From Polyangiaceae bacterium (lineage in GTDB: Bacteria; Myxococcota_A; Polyangia; Polyangiales; Polyangiaceae): DNA of 64,000 nucleotides. The notes under the pieces were generated by a model that was given only the letters and a program-made list of their open reading frames with translations, was not told the DNA's origin and ran no database searches. The stretch covers positions 682,001 to 746,000 of the forward strand of contig JACKEA010000004.1 of assembly GCA_020633235.1 (NCBI GenBank), in the 5' to 3' direction. Positions 1 to 9,257 of this stretch are shown in pieces. Positions within the stretch are counted from its first letter, which is position 1. Each line of letters starts with the position of its first letter. Made by a program: the position numbers and the translations under genes.

Positions 1-60
1 CGGGCGCTCTCCGCAGCCCAGCACCACGAAACAAATCACGATCGAGAAGAAGCGCAGCAA
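1..60 (-). CDS. Possible 5' end of a lipoprotein gene leaving the window
   Basis: Reading leftward from a TTG at 60 gives MLRFFSIVICFVVLGCGERP, which looks like a lipoprotein signal peptide: a short basic start, a hydrophobic core and an LGC lipobox. The frame stays open to the window edge, so only about 20 residues are visible. The start codon is uncertain because no ATG or GTG is in frame close by. Function cannot be told. It would be divergent from the radical SAM gene at 208. Confidence 0.35.
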   Translation of the reverse strand, partial: MLRFFSIVICFVVLGCGERP

Positions 61-207
61 GGGGCGCTCACTATGACATCGGGAACGGGCGTGCGCCCGA
101 AAACAGGTGGGAGAGCCGCCCACTCTTGATCGTCTTCTTGTTGTTGGCTCGCCGCGGAAACGTCCCCGCTGGACAGCACGAAGCGCGCGTTCAACACTGC
201 TTCCGAC

Positions 208-1113
208 GTGGCGCGTCCCCTTCACTGGCTCGAGATCAGCGCGGATTATCGCTGCAACAATCGCTGCATCGGTTGCTTCTCGGTGCTGGACGACGGCGGG
301 CCGAGTATGTCGTCGCGGGAGATCGCGGCGGCGCTCGTCACGGCGCGGGAGCGCGGGGCCACGAGTCTGTGGCTCGGCGGTGGGGAGCCTACGTTACGGA
401 AGGATTTGGTCGCGACGGTGCGACGCGCCCGAGAGCTCGGCTACCAGCGCGTCAAGCTGCAGACGAACGGCATGCTGCTGGCGTATCCGGAGTTTACGGA
501 ACGCTTGGTGTCAGCGGGCGTCACGGAGGTGAACTTCGCGATCAAGGGCGCGCGCGCGGAAACGCACGATCGCCTCACGCGCACGCCCCGCTGCCACGAG
601 CTGATGCTGAAGGGCATGGCGGAAGCGCGGCGCCACGCGCTGAGCCTGGAGGGGGACATCTTGGTGTACCGCTCCAACATGGCGGAGCTTCCGGACATGG
701 TCCGGCAGTACGCCGAAGCCGGGCTCGCGCGCTTCAACGTGTGGCTCTTTTCGGCGACGGATCAGGGCGATCGAGACCTGAGCCAGCAGGTGCCGCGCAT
801 CTCCGACGTGATGCCCTTCATCGTCCAAGCACTGGACGAGCACCCGGAGCGCCCCGCGGATTTCATCAGCTCGCTGCACACGCCGCCCTGCACCATCCCG
901 AAGAGCCACCGGCGCGCGGCGTTTCACGCGGCGGACCTCCGTCTGTGGGTGCAAAACCCCGGCGGCTACGGCTTCTTCTTGGAAGAGTCGCCCATCGAGG
1001 GCGGGCACTACCTGCCCGGCTGCGCGGGCTGCGCGCTGCGGAAGGATTGCGGCGGCGTGCGCCAGGACTACCTCGCCATTCACGGCGACGCGGAGCTGGC
1101 TCCCGAGAGCTGA
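208..1113 (+). CDS. Radical SAM protein with C-terminal Cys cluster
   Basis: A 301-residue radical SAM enzyme; reaction and substrate are unknown. Residues C16, C20 and C23 form the CX3CX2C motif (CNNRCIGC) that holds the SAM-cleaving 4Fe-4S cluster. GGGEPTL follows as the SAM-contacting GGEP motif, then KLQTNGML. Near the end are HTPPC and C272-X2-C275-X5-C281, a SPASM/twitch-like set that could bind a second cluster. The same xPxC plus CX2CX5C tail recurs in the proteins starting at 23043, 39291 (leftward) and 44472, so this is one of several paralogs. The GTG start at 208 places the Cys motif 16 residues in; an upstream start cannot be excluded. It converges on the next gene with one base between the stops. 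Confidence 0.85.
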   Translation: MARPLHWLEISADYRCNNRCIGCFSVLDDGGPSMSSREIAAALVTARERGATSLWLGGGEPTLRKDLVATVRRARELGYQRVKLQTNGMLLAYPEFTERLVSAGVTEVNFAIKGARAETHDRLTRTPRCHELMLKGMAEARRHALSLEGDILVYRSNMAELPDMVRQYAEAGLARFNVWLFSATDQGDRDLSQQVPRISDVMPFIVQALDEHPERPADFISSLHTPPCTIPKSHRRAAFHAADLRLWVQNPGGYGFFLEESPIEGGHYLPGCAGCALRKDCGGVRQDYLAIHGDAELAPES

Positions 1114-1114
1114 G

Positions 1115-2539
1115 CTACTCCTGCACCAGGCGATAGAACTTGGCGGTGGCGCCGCTGACGGTGATCGTCTCTTTGCGGAACGCCGGGACGGTGATGCCGC
1201 CCTGCACCGGCGAGAACGGTCCGCTCTCGGCGTCCGCGGACTCGATGGCGTAGCTCTTGGTGGGATCCAGGTGCGTGGTCTCGATGGTGAGCGTGCTCGT
1301 GCTCGCGTCGAAGGTCGCCGTCTCCTTGCCCCAAGGCCGCGCCAGCGGCTCTCCGACGAAGAGGCCCTCTCCCGGAGCGGCCACGCTCTTCCAGTAGGCT
1401 TCGAGCAGCGTGGCGCCGGCAAAGTACTTCTCGAGCAGCACCTTGGTGTTGGGGAACTTGGAGGTGTAGTTGCAGGGCTCCACCACGGTGCCAAAGCTCC
1501 CGGTCGCGCCCGCCTCCAGCCAAGCCACGACGCTCATCTGGCCGCTGGTGGGCACCTGTCCGCCGTAGCTGGTGAGGTGATCGGCGACGGCTCCGGGGCG
1601 GTAGCTGTTGGTCTCGATGTCGGCGACCTTGGCCAGGCCGGTGAAGTAGTAGAGGAGGTCCGTCTGATCGTGGATGGTGTTTTCTCCGGTGCCGTCGGAG
1701 TTGTCCACGTAGCTCACCTCCAAGCCGTCGGGGCGATCCCACTCACTCACCGTCTGCTGGAAGGTCGGCCAGCGCACGCTGCGCGCCTTGTCCGTGGTGC
1801 GCACGAAGAAGCCCTTGCCGGGCGGGAAGGTGTCGTCCGCGGCGACGCCCCGGTCCACCAGCGCCTTGGCGTCGTCGGCGTTCTTGGCGGCGAGCATCAT
1901 GGCCGGCATCACCTTGTGGTCCGTGCGCGGCGCCACGGAGTCGGAGCCGAAGTAGTCGATGCTCGCCGTGGCGCCGCACGCTCCGCCGGTGGTGTTGCAG
2001 TACTTCTTGTCGTACCCGAGGGCGAAGGCGCTGGTGACGGACATGCAGTCGGCGCGGTACGGCTTGGTCCAGGTGATCACGTAGCCCTGGATGGTGTCGT
2101 CGATGGCAGCGTCGATCGCGCTCTGTGCGGTGGTGAGCTCCGCTACGGGCATCACGTTCTGCACCGTGAGCTTCAGCTTGATCAGGTTCTTCTGCGGGAT
2201 GCCGCGCTGCTTCAGGTAGTAGTCGCCGAGCTCCACGGACACGGGGTCGTTCTCGTTGACGAGCACCGCCAGCTCTTCCGGGGCGAGCGCGGACTTGGGG
2301 AACAGCACCGTGGGCGCCGAAGGGCCGGCGTCCGCGCCGCTGTCGCCCGCGCCGCCGTCGGCGGGCGCGGCGTCGCCTTGGGCGTCCGCGCCGGCGTCCA
2401 TGCCGGCCGTGCCGCCGCTGCCGCCGCTGCCGCCGCTGCCGCCCGTGCCGGAGTCCGTGCCGTTCTTCGACGGACTGCCGCCGTCGTCCGAGCCACAGCC
2501 GATGAGCGCGAGCGCGACGAAGATGAAGGCGAACCGCAT
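1115..2539 (-). CDS. TIGR03790-type exported lipoprotein
   Basis: A 474-residue protein with a lipoprotein signal (lipobox IGC at about residue 15). A Gly/Ser/Ala/Asp-rich linker spans about residues 16-75, as is common in Polyangiales surface lipoproteins. The folded part starts near residue 80 with VLVNENDPVSVELGDYYLKQ followed by RGIP, the typical opening of the TIGR03790 family, whose function is unknown. A C-terminal segment of roughly 75 residues looks like a beta-sandwich of the kind that ends many exported proteins. ATG start at 2539. It is probably anchored in the outer membrane or periplasm. The family call rests on the opening motif only. Confidence 0.8.
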   Translation of the reverse strand: MRFAFIFVALALIGCGSDDGGSPSKNGTDSGTGGSGGSGGSGGTAGMDAGADAQGDAAPADGGAGDSGADAGPSAPTVLFPKSALAPEELAVLVNENDPVSVELGDYYLKQRGIPQKNLIKLKLTVQNVMPVAELTTAQSAIDAAIDDTIQGYVITWTKPYRADCMSVTSAFALGYDKKYCNTTGGACGATASIDYFGSDSVAPRTDHKVMPAMMLAAKNADDAKALVDRGVAADDTFPPGKGFFVRTTDKARSVRWPTFQQTVSEWDRPDGLEVSYVDNSDGTGENTIHDQTDLLYYFTGLAKVADIETNSYRPGAVADHLTSYGGQVPTSGQMSVVAWLEAGATGSFGTVVEPCNYTSKFPNTKVLLEKYFAGATLLEAYWKSVAAPGEGLFVGEPLARPWGKETATFDASTSTLTIETTHLDPTKSYAIESADAESGPFSPVQGGITVPAFRKETITVSGATAKFYRLVQE

Positions 2540-2576
2540 GTCCGACAGCGTACGCTTCCGCGGCGGACCGACAAAA

Positions 2577-3737
2577 TCAAACAGCGAGATGCGGAGGCAG
2601 CTCGCCGGGCCACAGCGGCACGTTGCGTTCTTTCAAGGCTGTGGCGAGGGCTTCCGCGCGCTCCTGCTGCCAGTGGCGCGCTGCAGCATCGAGAAAGCGC
2701 GGGTCGGCGAACTGGGCGGCGGCGCCTTCGACGCCGTGCAGCACGTCGATGCGCACGGAATCCGCGAGATCCGCCAGGGCGTCGGCCAGGAAGCTGAGGG
2801 CGCCGGGGAGCAGCGGCTGCACGATGGCGAAGGTCGTCAGACCGCGCTCCTTGGCTTCGGACAGCAGCGTGAGGCGTTCGTTGATGCTCGCGGCGCGGGG
2901 CTCGAAGTGCTTTCGCACGGTGTCATCCATGGTGGGCAGGGAGACACCAATGGCGGCCCCGCGAATGCCGGCCAAGAGCCCCAGATCTTCGAGGGCGAGG
3001 CTGGAACGCGTGAGCACCAGCGCGGGCCACTTCTTCGCCTTGCGAATGGCCTCGAGACACTGGCGCGTGATGCGATAGCGCTTCTCCGCCGCGTGGTACG
3101 GGTCGCTCACGATGGGACAGAACTTGATGGGCGCCGGCGGCAGGCGCGAAAGCTCCTCGGCGAGCACCTCGGCGGCGTTGACGCGCACGTCCACCCAGGA
3201 GCCCCAAGGCGCTTGTGGCAGGCCACCGAGGCGTCGGAGCGGGCTCACGCGAGCTTGCGCGTAACAGAACTGGCAACCGATGAGACAGCCGACGTAAGGC
3301 GTCAGCCAGTAGTGCGGCTCGAAGCGGCTGCCGGCGTTCTCGAGCAGCTGCCGAACCCGCACCTCGCGCAGGCGCCCCACCTCCGTGGCTTCACTGCGGG
3401 CGGTGGCGGCCTCGGCCCGCAGGCGCGGGAGCGCCGCGCTCTCGTTCGCATCGATGCGCTCGGCGACGACACGACACAGCTCGAGGCCTGCGCGGTGGTC
3501 CGGCGGCGCGTTGGCGTCGACGCCACGATACGACACCGCAAAATGCTGGGTGCGCACCGCGAAGGGCCGTGCGGGGTCCACGGGATCCACCTCCACGAGA
3601 ACGTCCACCCCGCCCAGGTCCACCACCAGGCGGAGCCCGAGCTCGGTGGAGATGCCGGTCCAGCGCGCCCCCGGCGCGAGCGAGTCTCCCACTTTCGCCG
3701 GGGCCATGAGCTCCAGCAGGTGGCGCGCGAGATCCAT
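2577..3737 (-). CDS. Spore photoproduct lyase-like radical SAM protein
   Basis: A 386-residue protein of the SPL/Rv2578c-like radical SAM group. The sequence HYWLTPYVGC, then CLIGCQFCYA, carries the CX3CX2C motif near residue 150 followed by the YA typical of this group. A basic segment (SPLRRLGGL) and KFCPIVSDPYHAAEK follow, matching the family's usual order of segments. Members near true SplB repair spore DNA photoproducts, but most of these homologs in non-sporulating bacteria have no proven substrate. This protein is not closely related to the other radical SAM proteins in the window, because it lacks the GGEPTL and CX2CX5C tail features. It reads leftward and ends 37 bases before the start of the lipoprotein gene on the same strand. 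Confidence 0.8.
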   Translation of the reverse strand: MDLARHLLELMAPAKVGDSLAPGARWTGISTELGLRLVVDLGGVDVLVEVDPVDPARPFAVRTQHFAVSYRGVDANAPPDHRAGLELCRVVAERIDANESAALPRLRAEAATARSEATEVGRLREVRVRQLLENAGSRFEPHYWLTPYVGCLIGCQFCYAQARVSPLRRLGGLPQAPWGSWVDVRVNAAEVLAEELSRLPPAPIKFCPIVSDPYHAAEKRYRITRQCLEAIRKAKKWPALVLTRSSLALEDLGLLAGIRGAAIGVSLPTMDDTVRKHFEPRAASINERLTLLSEAKERGLTTFAIVQPLLPGALSFLADALADLADSVRIDVLHGVEGAAAQFADPRFLDAAARHWQQERAEALATALKERNVPLWPGELPPHLAV

Positions 3738-3782
3738 GCTCGAAGCCTACCCGAGCGCTCGGGGTTGCCCTAGGTTCGGCCC

Positions 3783-4142
3783 ATGCCCTGGCTCAAGGTC
3801 TCCGCCGTGGTGGGGTTTCTCGCGGTCGCTCTCGGCGCCTTCGGTGCCCACGGCCTGCGTGGGAAGATCTCCGACAGCCTGCTGAACGCGTACCACACGG
3901 GTGTGCTCTATCACCTGGTGCACGGCGCCGTGCTGCTTGCCCTGGCGCTGTATGCCCGCTCCGCCAAGGTGGACGTGGGCCTCCCGGCGGGGCTGCTGCT
4001 CGCGGGCATCGTGCTGTTCTCGGGCTCGCTGTACGTCATGGCCATCACCGGCATCGGCCGGCTCGGCATCATCACGCCCTTCGGCGGCCTGTGCTTCCTG
4101 GCGGGCTGGGTGGCCATCTTCGTGAAGCTCGGCCGCGCCTGA
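3783..4142 (+). CDS. DUF423 family small membrane protein
   Basis: A 119-residue protein with four hydrophobic segments (about residues 5-23, 43-58, 67-87 and 95-115). The conserved opening GALGAFGAHGL-type segment (here LGAFGAHGLRGK) and YHTGVLYHLVHGAVLL are typical of DUF423/YgdD inner-membrane proteins, and the length is normal for the family. Its role is not established. The ATG at 3783 lies 45 bases from the divergent photolyase-like gene, so the two may share a promoter region. It is followed by about 150 bases without a gene. Confidence 0.9.
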   Translation: MPWLKVSAVVGFLAVALGAFGAHGLRGKISDSLLNAYHTGVLYHLVHGAVLLALALYARSAKVDVGLPAGLLLAGIVLFSGSLYVMAITGIGRLGIITPFGGLCFLAGWVAIFVKLGRA

Positions 4143-4294
4143 CTCGGCCATCCCGTGGGGTGATATCGGCCAGAAGGCCCAAATATCCCAATCTGGCACG
4201 TATGTGGAGCGAGGGCGTGCGGTGATCTAGACTTCAGTGCCCGGTCGCGCTCCCGAGCCAATTGGGGGAATGCGAGCTTCGACCGGGGAGGGTC

Positions 4295-5734
4295 ATGTTC
4301 GCCTCCAAATCGATTTCACGACTTCGTGGCCTGACGGTCGTCGGGCTGTTGGTCTTTGGCGCGTGTAGCGTGTTCGAGCCACCGGAAGACACGACCGACG
4401 CCGGCGGCGGAACCGGTGGCGGCACTGGTGGAGACGCGTCCGTCGACGGCTCCCTGGGGGGAAGCTCGGGCAGCGGTGGCGGCACTGCGGGCAGCGGTGG
4501 CAACGCCGGAGACTCCGGACCCACGGGCCCTTGGTGGCCGCACACCACTCAAGACGGGTGCGAGAGCGCGGGCGTGCCCAAGGCGTCGGATCGACCTTCG
4601 GCGTCGGACCCCGGAGACTCGCTGGCGCCGATCTACATGGCAACGTCGCGCATGCGCTTTGGCAGCGCCAACGACGACGAGGCGCTCACGCCCAACAAGG
4701 ACGCCTGGGCGGACATCGGCATGGACCTGGACGAGAGCTGCACCAACTCGCCCAGCTGTTCCGCGGACGGCGCGCTGGTGGAAGAGCACGCGTGCAAGAA
4801 CCCGCTCTTGGTTCCCTTCGACGGCAACGATTGCAAGGATAACCAGATCGGCAAGTTGTATCCGGTGGCGGCGCTGTCGCCGCAGGTGGGCCCGCTCTTC
4901 GGCGTCACGGAGCCGGATTGGAACTGCGCGCTGCATCGCGGCGAGTTCGCCGTGATGTTCAAGGTGTCGGACTACAACGGCAAGCCAAACGACGACGCCG
5001 TGCGCCTCGACATGTACACCACCATTGGCCTGCAGCAGCTGAAGACCTGGACCTGCACCAGCGGTCCGGGCGGCACGGTGCCGCCGGACTGGTTCAATCA
5101 ACCAGACTGGCTGCTCACGGAGCATTGGAAGATCGCGCAGCGGTCGGTGTCGCTCACGGCGCCGGACGCGGGCATCGACGTGCCGGATTCGAAGTACGCC
5201 GACCCGGCGGCGTTCGTGCGGGATGGCTACTTGTTCGCGCAGCTGCCATCCGGCGCGGAGTTCTGGCTGGATGGCCAGCGCGCCCACGTGCCTGGGTTCC
5301 GGCTGCAGCTTCACCGCGCCATCCTGGTGGGTCGGCTGGAAAAGCAGCTGGACGGCACCTGGCAGCTGCTCGGCGGTACCATCGCCGGCGTGGTGCTGCC
5401 CACGGAGATCCTTTCGTCTTTCCGGGAGCTCGGCTTCTGCAAGAACATGTGCGCCGCCTACGACAACGTGGTCGGTTATCTGAACACCAACCAGGACACC
5501 CTGAGCTCCACCAGCGACAAGCTGCCCAACACGCCCTGTGATTCGCTCTCCATTGGCATCGAGTTCGCGGCACGTCAGGCCACGGCCACGGCGGCGGACG
5601 TGGAAGCCGTGAATCCTCCCGTGGACTGCCCCACACCCAAGAACCCGTTGGCGCCGCCGCACGGTTGTGTGTGTCCGGATCCCACCGTGGGTGGCCCTTG
5701 CGTGTTGCCGGACGGAGGCGCCGATGGCGGTTGA
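4295..5734 (+). CDS. Exported lipoprotein of unknown function
   Basis: A protein of about 479 residues with a lipoprotein signal (VGLLVFGAC) followed by a long Gly/Ser/Thr/Asp linker up to about residue 75. The rest contains many paired cysteines and no motif I recognise. The ATG at 4295 is preferred over the upstream TTG at 4262 because it is preceded by a GGGGAGGG ribosome site and puts the signal peptide at the N-terminus. The 3' end overlaps the start of the next gene by 11 bases, and that gene overlaps the kinase by one base. Lipoprotein, TPR/PEGA-like protein and kinase therefore look like one transcription unit. Confidence 0.8.
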   Translation: MFASKSISRLRGLTVVGLLVFGACSVFEPPEDTTDAGGGTGGGTGGDASVDGSLGGSSGSGGGTAGSGGNAGDSGPTGPWWPHTTQDGCESAGVPKASDRPSASDPGDSLAPIYMATSRMRFGSANDDEALTPNKDAWADIGMDLDESCTNSPSCSADGALVEEHACKNPLLVPFDGNDCKDNQIGKLYPVAALSPQVGPLFGVTEPDWNCALHRGEFAVMFKVSDYNGKPNDDAVRLDMYTTIGLQQLKTWTCTSGPGGTVPPDWFNQPDWLLTEHWKIAQRSVSLTAPDAGIDVPDSKYADPAAFVRDGYLFAQLPSGAEFWLDGQRAHVPGFRLQLHRAILVGRLEKQLDGTWQLLGGTIAGVVLPTEILSSFRELGFCKNMCAAYDNVVGYLNTNQDTLSSTSDKLPNTPCDSLSIGIEFAARQATATAADVEAVNPPVDCPTPKNPLAPPHGCVCPDPTVGGPCVLPDGGADGG

Positions 5735-6686
5735 GCTGAAACGCTGCCTGATGCTCGGGGCGATCGCCGGGCTCATGGCCTTGGCCGGCCCTGCGCAGGC
5801 GGACGAGAACATGGCGGCGGCCGCCAACGCCTACTCACGGGCGCAGAAGGCGGCGCTCTCGGGGGACTACGAGAAGGCCGCGGAGCTGTTCGAGCTCGCC
5901 GACAGCTTGGCACCCACTCCGGAAGCGCTGCGCGCAGCGGCCTCTGCCCACAAGGCGGCGGGGCAGCTCGGCGCTGCTGCCACCAGCGCCGAGGAGCTCC
6001 AGCGGCGCTATCCAGACGACGCGGAGTCCAAGAAGCTCGCGTCGGAGATCTTGGAGCAAGCGAAGAAGAAGCTCGCGCGCTACCAGGTGAGCTGCCAGCC
6101 GGAGGCCTGTCAGATCTTGGTGGATGGCGGCGTGGAGACGGCGTCCCCCAAAGACGAGCACGTGCTGTACATCGAGCCGGGCAAGCACGAGCTGGCGGCG
6201 GTGTTCGGCTCCCGCAAGGCGGAGCCGCAGAACGTGGACGCCAAGGCCGGCGGCAGGGATTCGCTGAGCTTCCAAGCGCCGGCGCAAAAGAGCGAGCCGA
6301 AGGCCGTCACCGCGGAGCCGGAGGTGACCTCCTCTGGGGACGTGCGGGCCGATGGCAAGAGCTCCCACGGGCTTTCGCCCTGGGTGTTCGGGACCGCCTT
6401 GGGCGTCACGGCGGTGCTGGGCGGCGTGGCGACCTGGTCCGGCCTCGACACGCTTTCGGCTCGGGACGAGTACGACAAGCATCGCACTCAAGCGGGCTAC
6501 GAAGACGGCCAGAAGAAAGAGCAGCGCACCAACATCCTGATCGGCGCTACCGGAGTGGCAGCCGTCGCCACCATCACGCTGGCGCTGTTCACCGATTTCG
6601 GCGGAAGCGACGAAAAGAGCGCGCAGAAGCCGCACTTGTCCGCCGGCGTCGGTCCCGGGAGCGTGGTGCTGCAAGGGAGCTTCTGA
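5724..6686 (+). CDS. TPR/PEGA-like exported protein linked to kinase
   Basis: A 320-residue protein with a cleavable signal peptide (about residues 8-25, ending PAQA). The helical repeats that follow look like TPR units (residues 28-115, with GDYEKAAELFELADSLAPT). A small beta domain (about 120-190: VSCQPEACQILVDGG ... YIEPGKHEL) resembles PEGA domains. Further on there is a disordered stretch and two hydrophobic segments near 215-235 and 275-295. Such proteins commonly sit next to Ser/Thr kinase genes in myxobacteria. The ATG at 5724 overlaps the previous gene by 11 bases, and the stop shares one base with the kinase start (TGATG). A role in a kinase-linked envelope complex is inference. Confidence 0.75.
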   Translation: MAVELKRCLMLGAIAGLMALAGPAQADENMAAAANAYSRAQKAALSGDYEKAAELFELADSLAPTPEALRAAASAHKAAGQLGAAATSAEELQRRYPDDAESKKLASEILEQAKKKLARYQVSCQPEACQILVDGGVETASPKDEHVLYIEPGKHELAAVFGSRKAEPQNVDAKAGGRDSLSFQAPAQKSEPKAVTAEPEVTSSGDVRADGKSSHGLSPWVFGTALGVTAVLGGVATWSGLDTLSARDEYDKHRTQAGYEDGQKKEQRTNILIGATGVAAVATITLALFTDFGGSDEKSAQKPHLSAGVGPGSVVLQGSF

Positions 6687-8261
6687 TGACCAGCGCGCCG
6701 GCATCGGAAGCGAGCTCCACGCCTCCGCCCCGGCAGCTCGGCGAGTACGAAATCATCGCCGAGATCGCCAAAGGGGGCATGGGGGTCGTGTACCTCGCTC
6801 GGCGTGCCGGCAGCGCGGGCTTCCAGCGTTTGTTCGCCATCAAGGCGATGCATCCTCACTTGGCGGAGGACAGCGCTTTCGTGGACATGCTGTGGGACGA
6901 AGCGCGGCTCGCGGCGCGGCTGCATCACCACAACGTGGTGCCGGTCCTCGACGTGGGCACCGACCGCGGCATTCCCTACGTGGTGATGGAGTACGTGGAC
7001 GGCTGCTCGCTGGCCGCCCTCCTGGTCCGCAACCGGCAGTCGCGCTCGCCGGAGCTGTTGGTGCCCATCTTCATCGACGCCCTGGAAGGCCTACACGCTG
7101 CGCACACGTTGGAAGACGACGACGGCAATCCGCTGCACCTGGTGCACCGGGACGTCACGCCGCAGAACATCCTCATTGGTGCGGATGGCACTGCGCGCAT
7201 CATCGACTTCGGCATCGCCAAGGCGGAAGCCCGGGTGACGACCACGCGGCCGGGCGTGTGGAAGGGCAAGTTCGCCTACATGGCGCCGGAGCAGCTGGTC
7301 GGCGATGGAGAAGACGTCGATCAGCGCGCGGACATCTTCGCGGCGGGCGCTGTGCTGTGGACGGCGCTCACGGGGCGGCGGTTGTTCCGGGGCGAAAGCG
7401 ACGGCGCGACGTTGCACAACGTACTGCACAAGGACGTGCCGCCGCCCAGCACGGTGGGGTTTCAACCGCCGGCGGTGTACGACGCCATCTGCCTGTGCGC
7501 CCTCGAGCGCAATCGCGACAAGCGTTACGCGTCGGCGCGGGAAATGGCCGAGGCCCTGCGCGGGGCGTGCAAGGAGATGGCGTCCCGCGCCGCGGTGGCG
7601 CACTGGGTGATGACCTCTTTCGAGGCGGAGCTGGCGGAGCGCCGCGCGGCTGTCCGGGGCGCGGCGCAAGCTCCGCCGCGCACTCAGAGCGTGGTGGTGC
7701 CGGCGCTTCCCGCGCTGGGAGTGCCGGTGTCCCGTGACTCCTGGCCGCACGAGCATCACACGCCCGTGTCCACCACGCCGGCACACGTGGAGACGGGCCC
7801 GAGCTCACTGGCGCCGCACGCAGAAGTAACGCAGCAAGCAGTGTTCGATGCGCCCATTCGCCGAAGCCGTCTGTGGCTCGCGGTGGTTCCACTTCTGTTG
7901 GTGGCGGGTATCGTCGTGGCGATCTTGGCGTCCGGGGGCGAAGAGACGCCGGTGCAGGCGTCCCAGGGCACCTCCGCAGCGGTGCCCGTGGCCACGGCTC
8001 CCAAGGAGCCTGCGGTCCCGCCGACCACGACCAGCGAGCCCGAGGAGAAACCCTCGGCGACGGCGGCACCCGAGAAGACCGCGCGCCCCGTGGCGGTGCA
8101 ACCCTGGCACCCGCGACCCAAAGCGACCGCGAAGCCCGAGCCTTCTGCAGCGCCGCCCGCCGAAACGGCCGCGCCGAAACCCACCGCACAGCCGACGGGC
8201 CAAGCCCACGTCCAAGCCGAGCGGCATCGAGTTCGAGAAGAACCCGTACCTCAAGAAGTGA
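6686..8261 (+). CDS. Membrane Ser/Thr protein kinase with C-terminal frameshift
   Basis: A eukaryote-like kinase. The Gly-rich loop is GGMGVVY, the ATP lysine lies in FAIKAMH (about residue 53), the catalytic loop is HRDVTPQN (about 153-160), the metal motif is DFGIAKA, and the activation end is APEQ. A juxtamembrane linker leads to one transmembrane helix (about 393-413) and a Pro/Ala/Lys/Thr-rich outer tail. As read, the frame continues to 8347 and runs into the convergent gene. From about 8199, the frame one base later has G/C in every third position and encodes KPTSKPSGIEFEKNPYLKK with a stop at 8259-8261. An extra G in the GGG at 8197-8199 (mutation or read error) explains this. The repaired protein would have about 524 residues. 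Confidence 0.85.
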
Positions 8262-8264
8262 TCG

Positions 8265-9197
8265 TCAGCGGCAGACCGTCATCGGTCGATCCCCGATTAC
8301 GATGCGGACGTACAGCAGTGCTCCGTCCGGCGGCTCCCCGGGCGTGATGCGATAGGCGCCCTTCTTGCGCTCCATCTCGACGCGCAGGAAGCGACCGTCC
8401 GCCGTGCGCCAGCGCACGAAGGCGTGATGGTGGCCGTTGGTGGTGAGCTCCAGGCGCTTGGGATCGAGCCACGGCACCCGCACCTGAACGCCATGCGCGC
8501 GCAGGGTCTCGTCGTGCACGCCGCCACGCCCTCGGGGCCACGGGAGCTCGATATCGATGGTTTCCGGCGTGATCAGCAGGTCGAAGTCGATGGCGAAGGC
8601 GTGGACTTGCCCGCGTCCGTCCAGGCCCCAGTAGGCGTCGTAGATGCCGTCCCCCAGGCCCGAAGAGAACAGCGCCACCTCGCGCGAGCCGGCGTTGCGC
8701 ATCATGGCGTTGGCGCTGGGACCGAGGGCCTCGGCGTCCAGCTCCCGGATCCAGCGCTCGCTCAGCTCTTCGTCCGGGACCCACTCTTCCGAATCCCCAT
8801 CCGTGAAGGCGACGGTGCCGGAATCCACGCCGGCGCCGTGATCTGCGGGCACCCAGCGCGTGACGGGTGTGTCGGAGAAGGAGAGCCTGGCGGCGGCGAT
8901 GCGCACGTCCCCCTTCTGGCAGATGCCGTCGTCCTCGTAGTGGACCAGAGACAGATCCAACGGATAGCTCCCGGGGGGTATGGCTTCCATTGTTGGTGAG
9001 ACCGCGGAAACACCCGTGAACGCATCCCCGACGGCAATGCGACCGGAGTTGATCGGCAGCATTCCGAGCCGCACGACACGGAGCCGCTGCCGCGCTCGAT
9101 CGGCGTCCTCGACGACGGCACCGTCGCGAAATGCCGTTGCGAAGTCCGAGTGCGCGCGCTCGCCGTCCTGCATCCTCGCCGCAGGCGTATCACTCAT
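8265..9197 (-). CDS. DUF4241-like protein
   Basis: A protein of about 310 residues resembling the DUF4241 family of unknown function. The segment MLPINSGRIAVGDAF, then PPGSYPLDLSLVHYEDD, matches the family opening. It is followed by RWVPADHGAGVDSGTVAFTD, with the usual W, G and D positions. No signal peptide or membrane segment is visible. The frame stays open far upstream, but that extension (to 9584) is an artifact of the GC-rich repeat in the divergent lipoprotein gene, so I take the ATG at 9197. The stop lies three bases past the corrected kinase stop at 8261, which supports the frame correction there. Confidence 0.75.
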   Translation of the reverse strand: MSDTPAARMQDGERAHSDFATAFRDGAVVEDADRARQRLRVVRLGMLPINSGRIAVGDAFTGVSAVSPTMEAIPPGSYPLDLSLVHYEDDGICQKGDVRIAAARLSFSDTPVTRWVPADHGAGVDSGTVAFTDGDSEEWVPDEELSERWIRELDAEALGPSANAMMRNAGSREVALFSSGLGDGIYDAYWGLDGRGQVHAFAIDFDLLITPETIDIELPWPRGRGGVHDETLRAHGVQVRVPWLDPKRLELTTNGHHHAFVRWRTADGRFLRVEMERKKGAYRITPGEPPDGALLYVRIVIGDRPMTVCR

Positions 9198-9257
9198 GGT
9201 CGCGGGTTGGTAGGCGTCGCACTTTGCAGCGCGCCAGGCGGGCGTTACCCTGAGGTG

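Noticed and set aside
4190..4215. A TGGCAC-type sigma-54 promoter before the lipoprotein at 4295
   Set aside because: The -12 part reads TGGA instead of TTGC, so the match is too weak.
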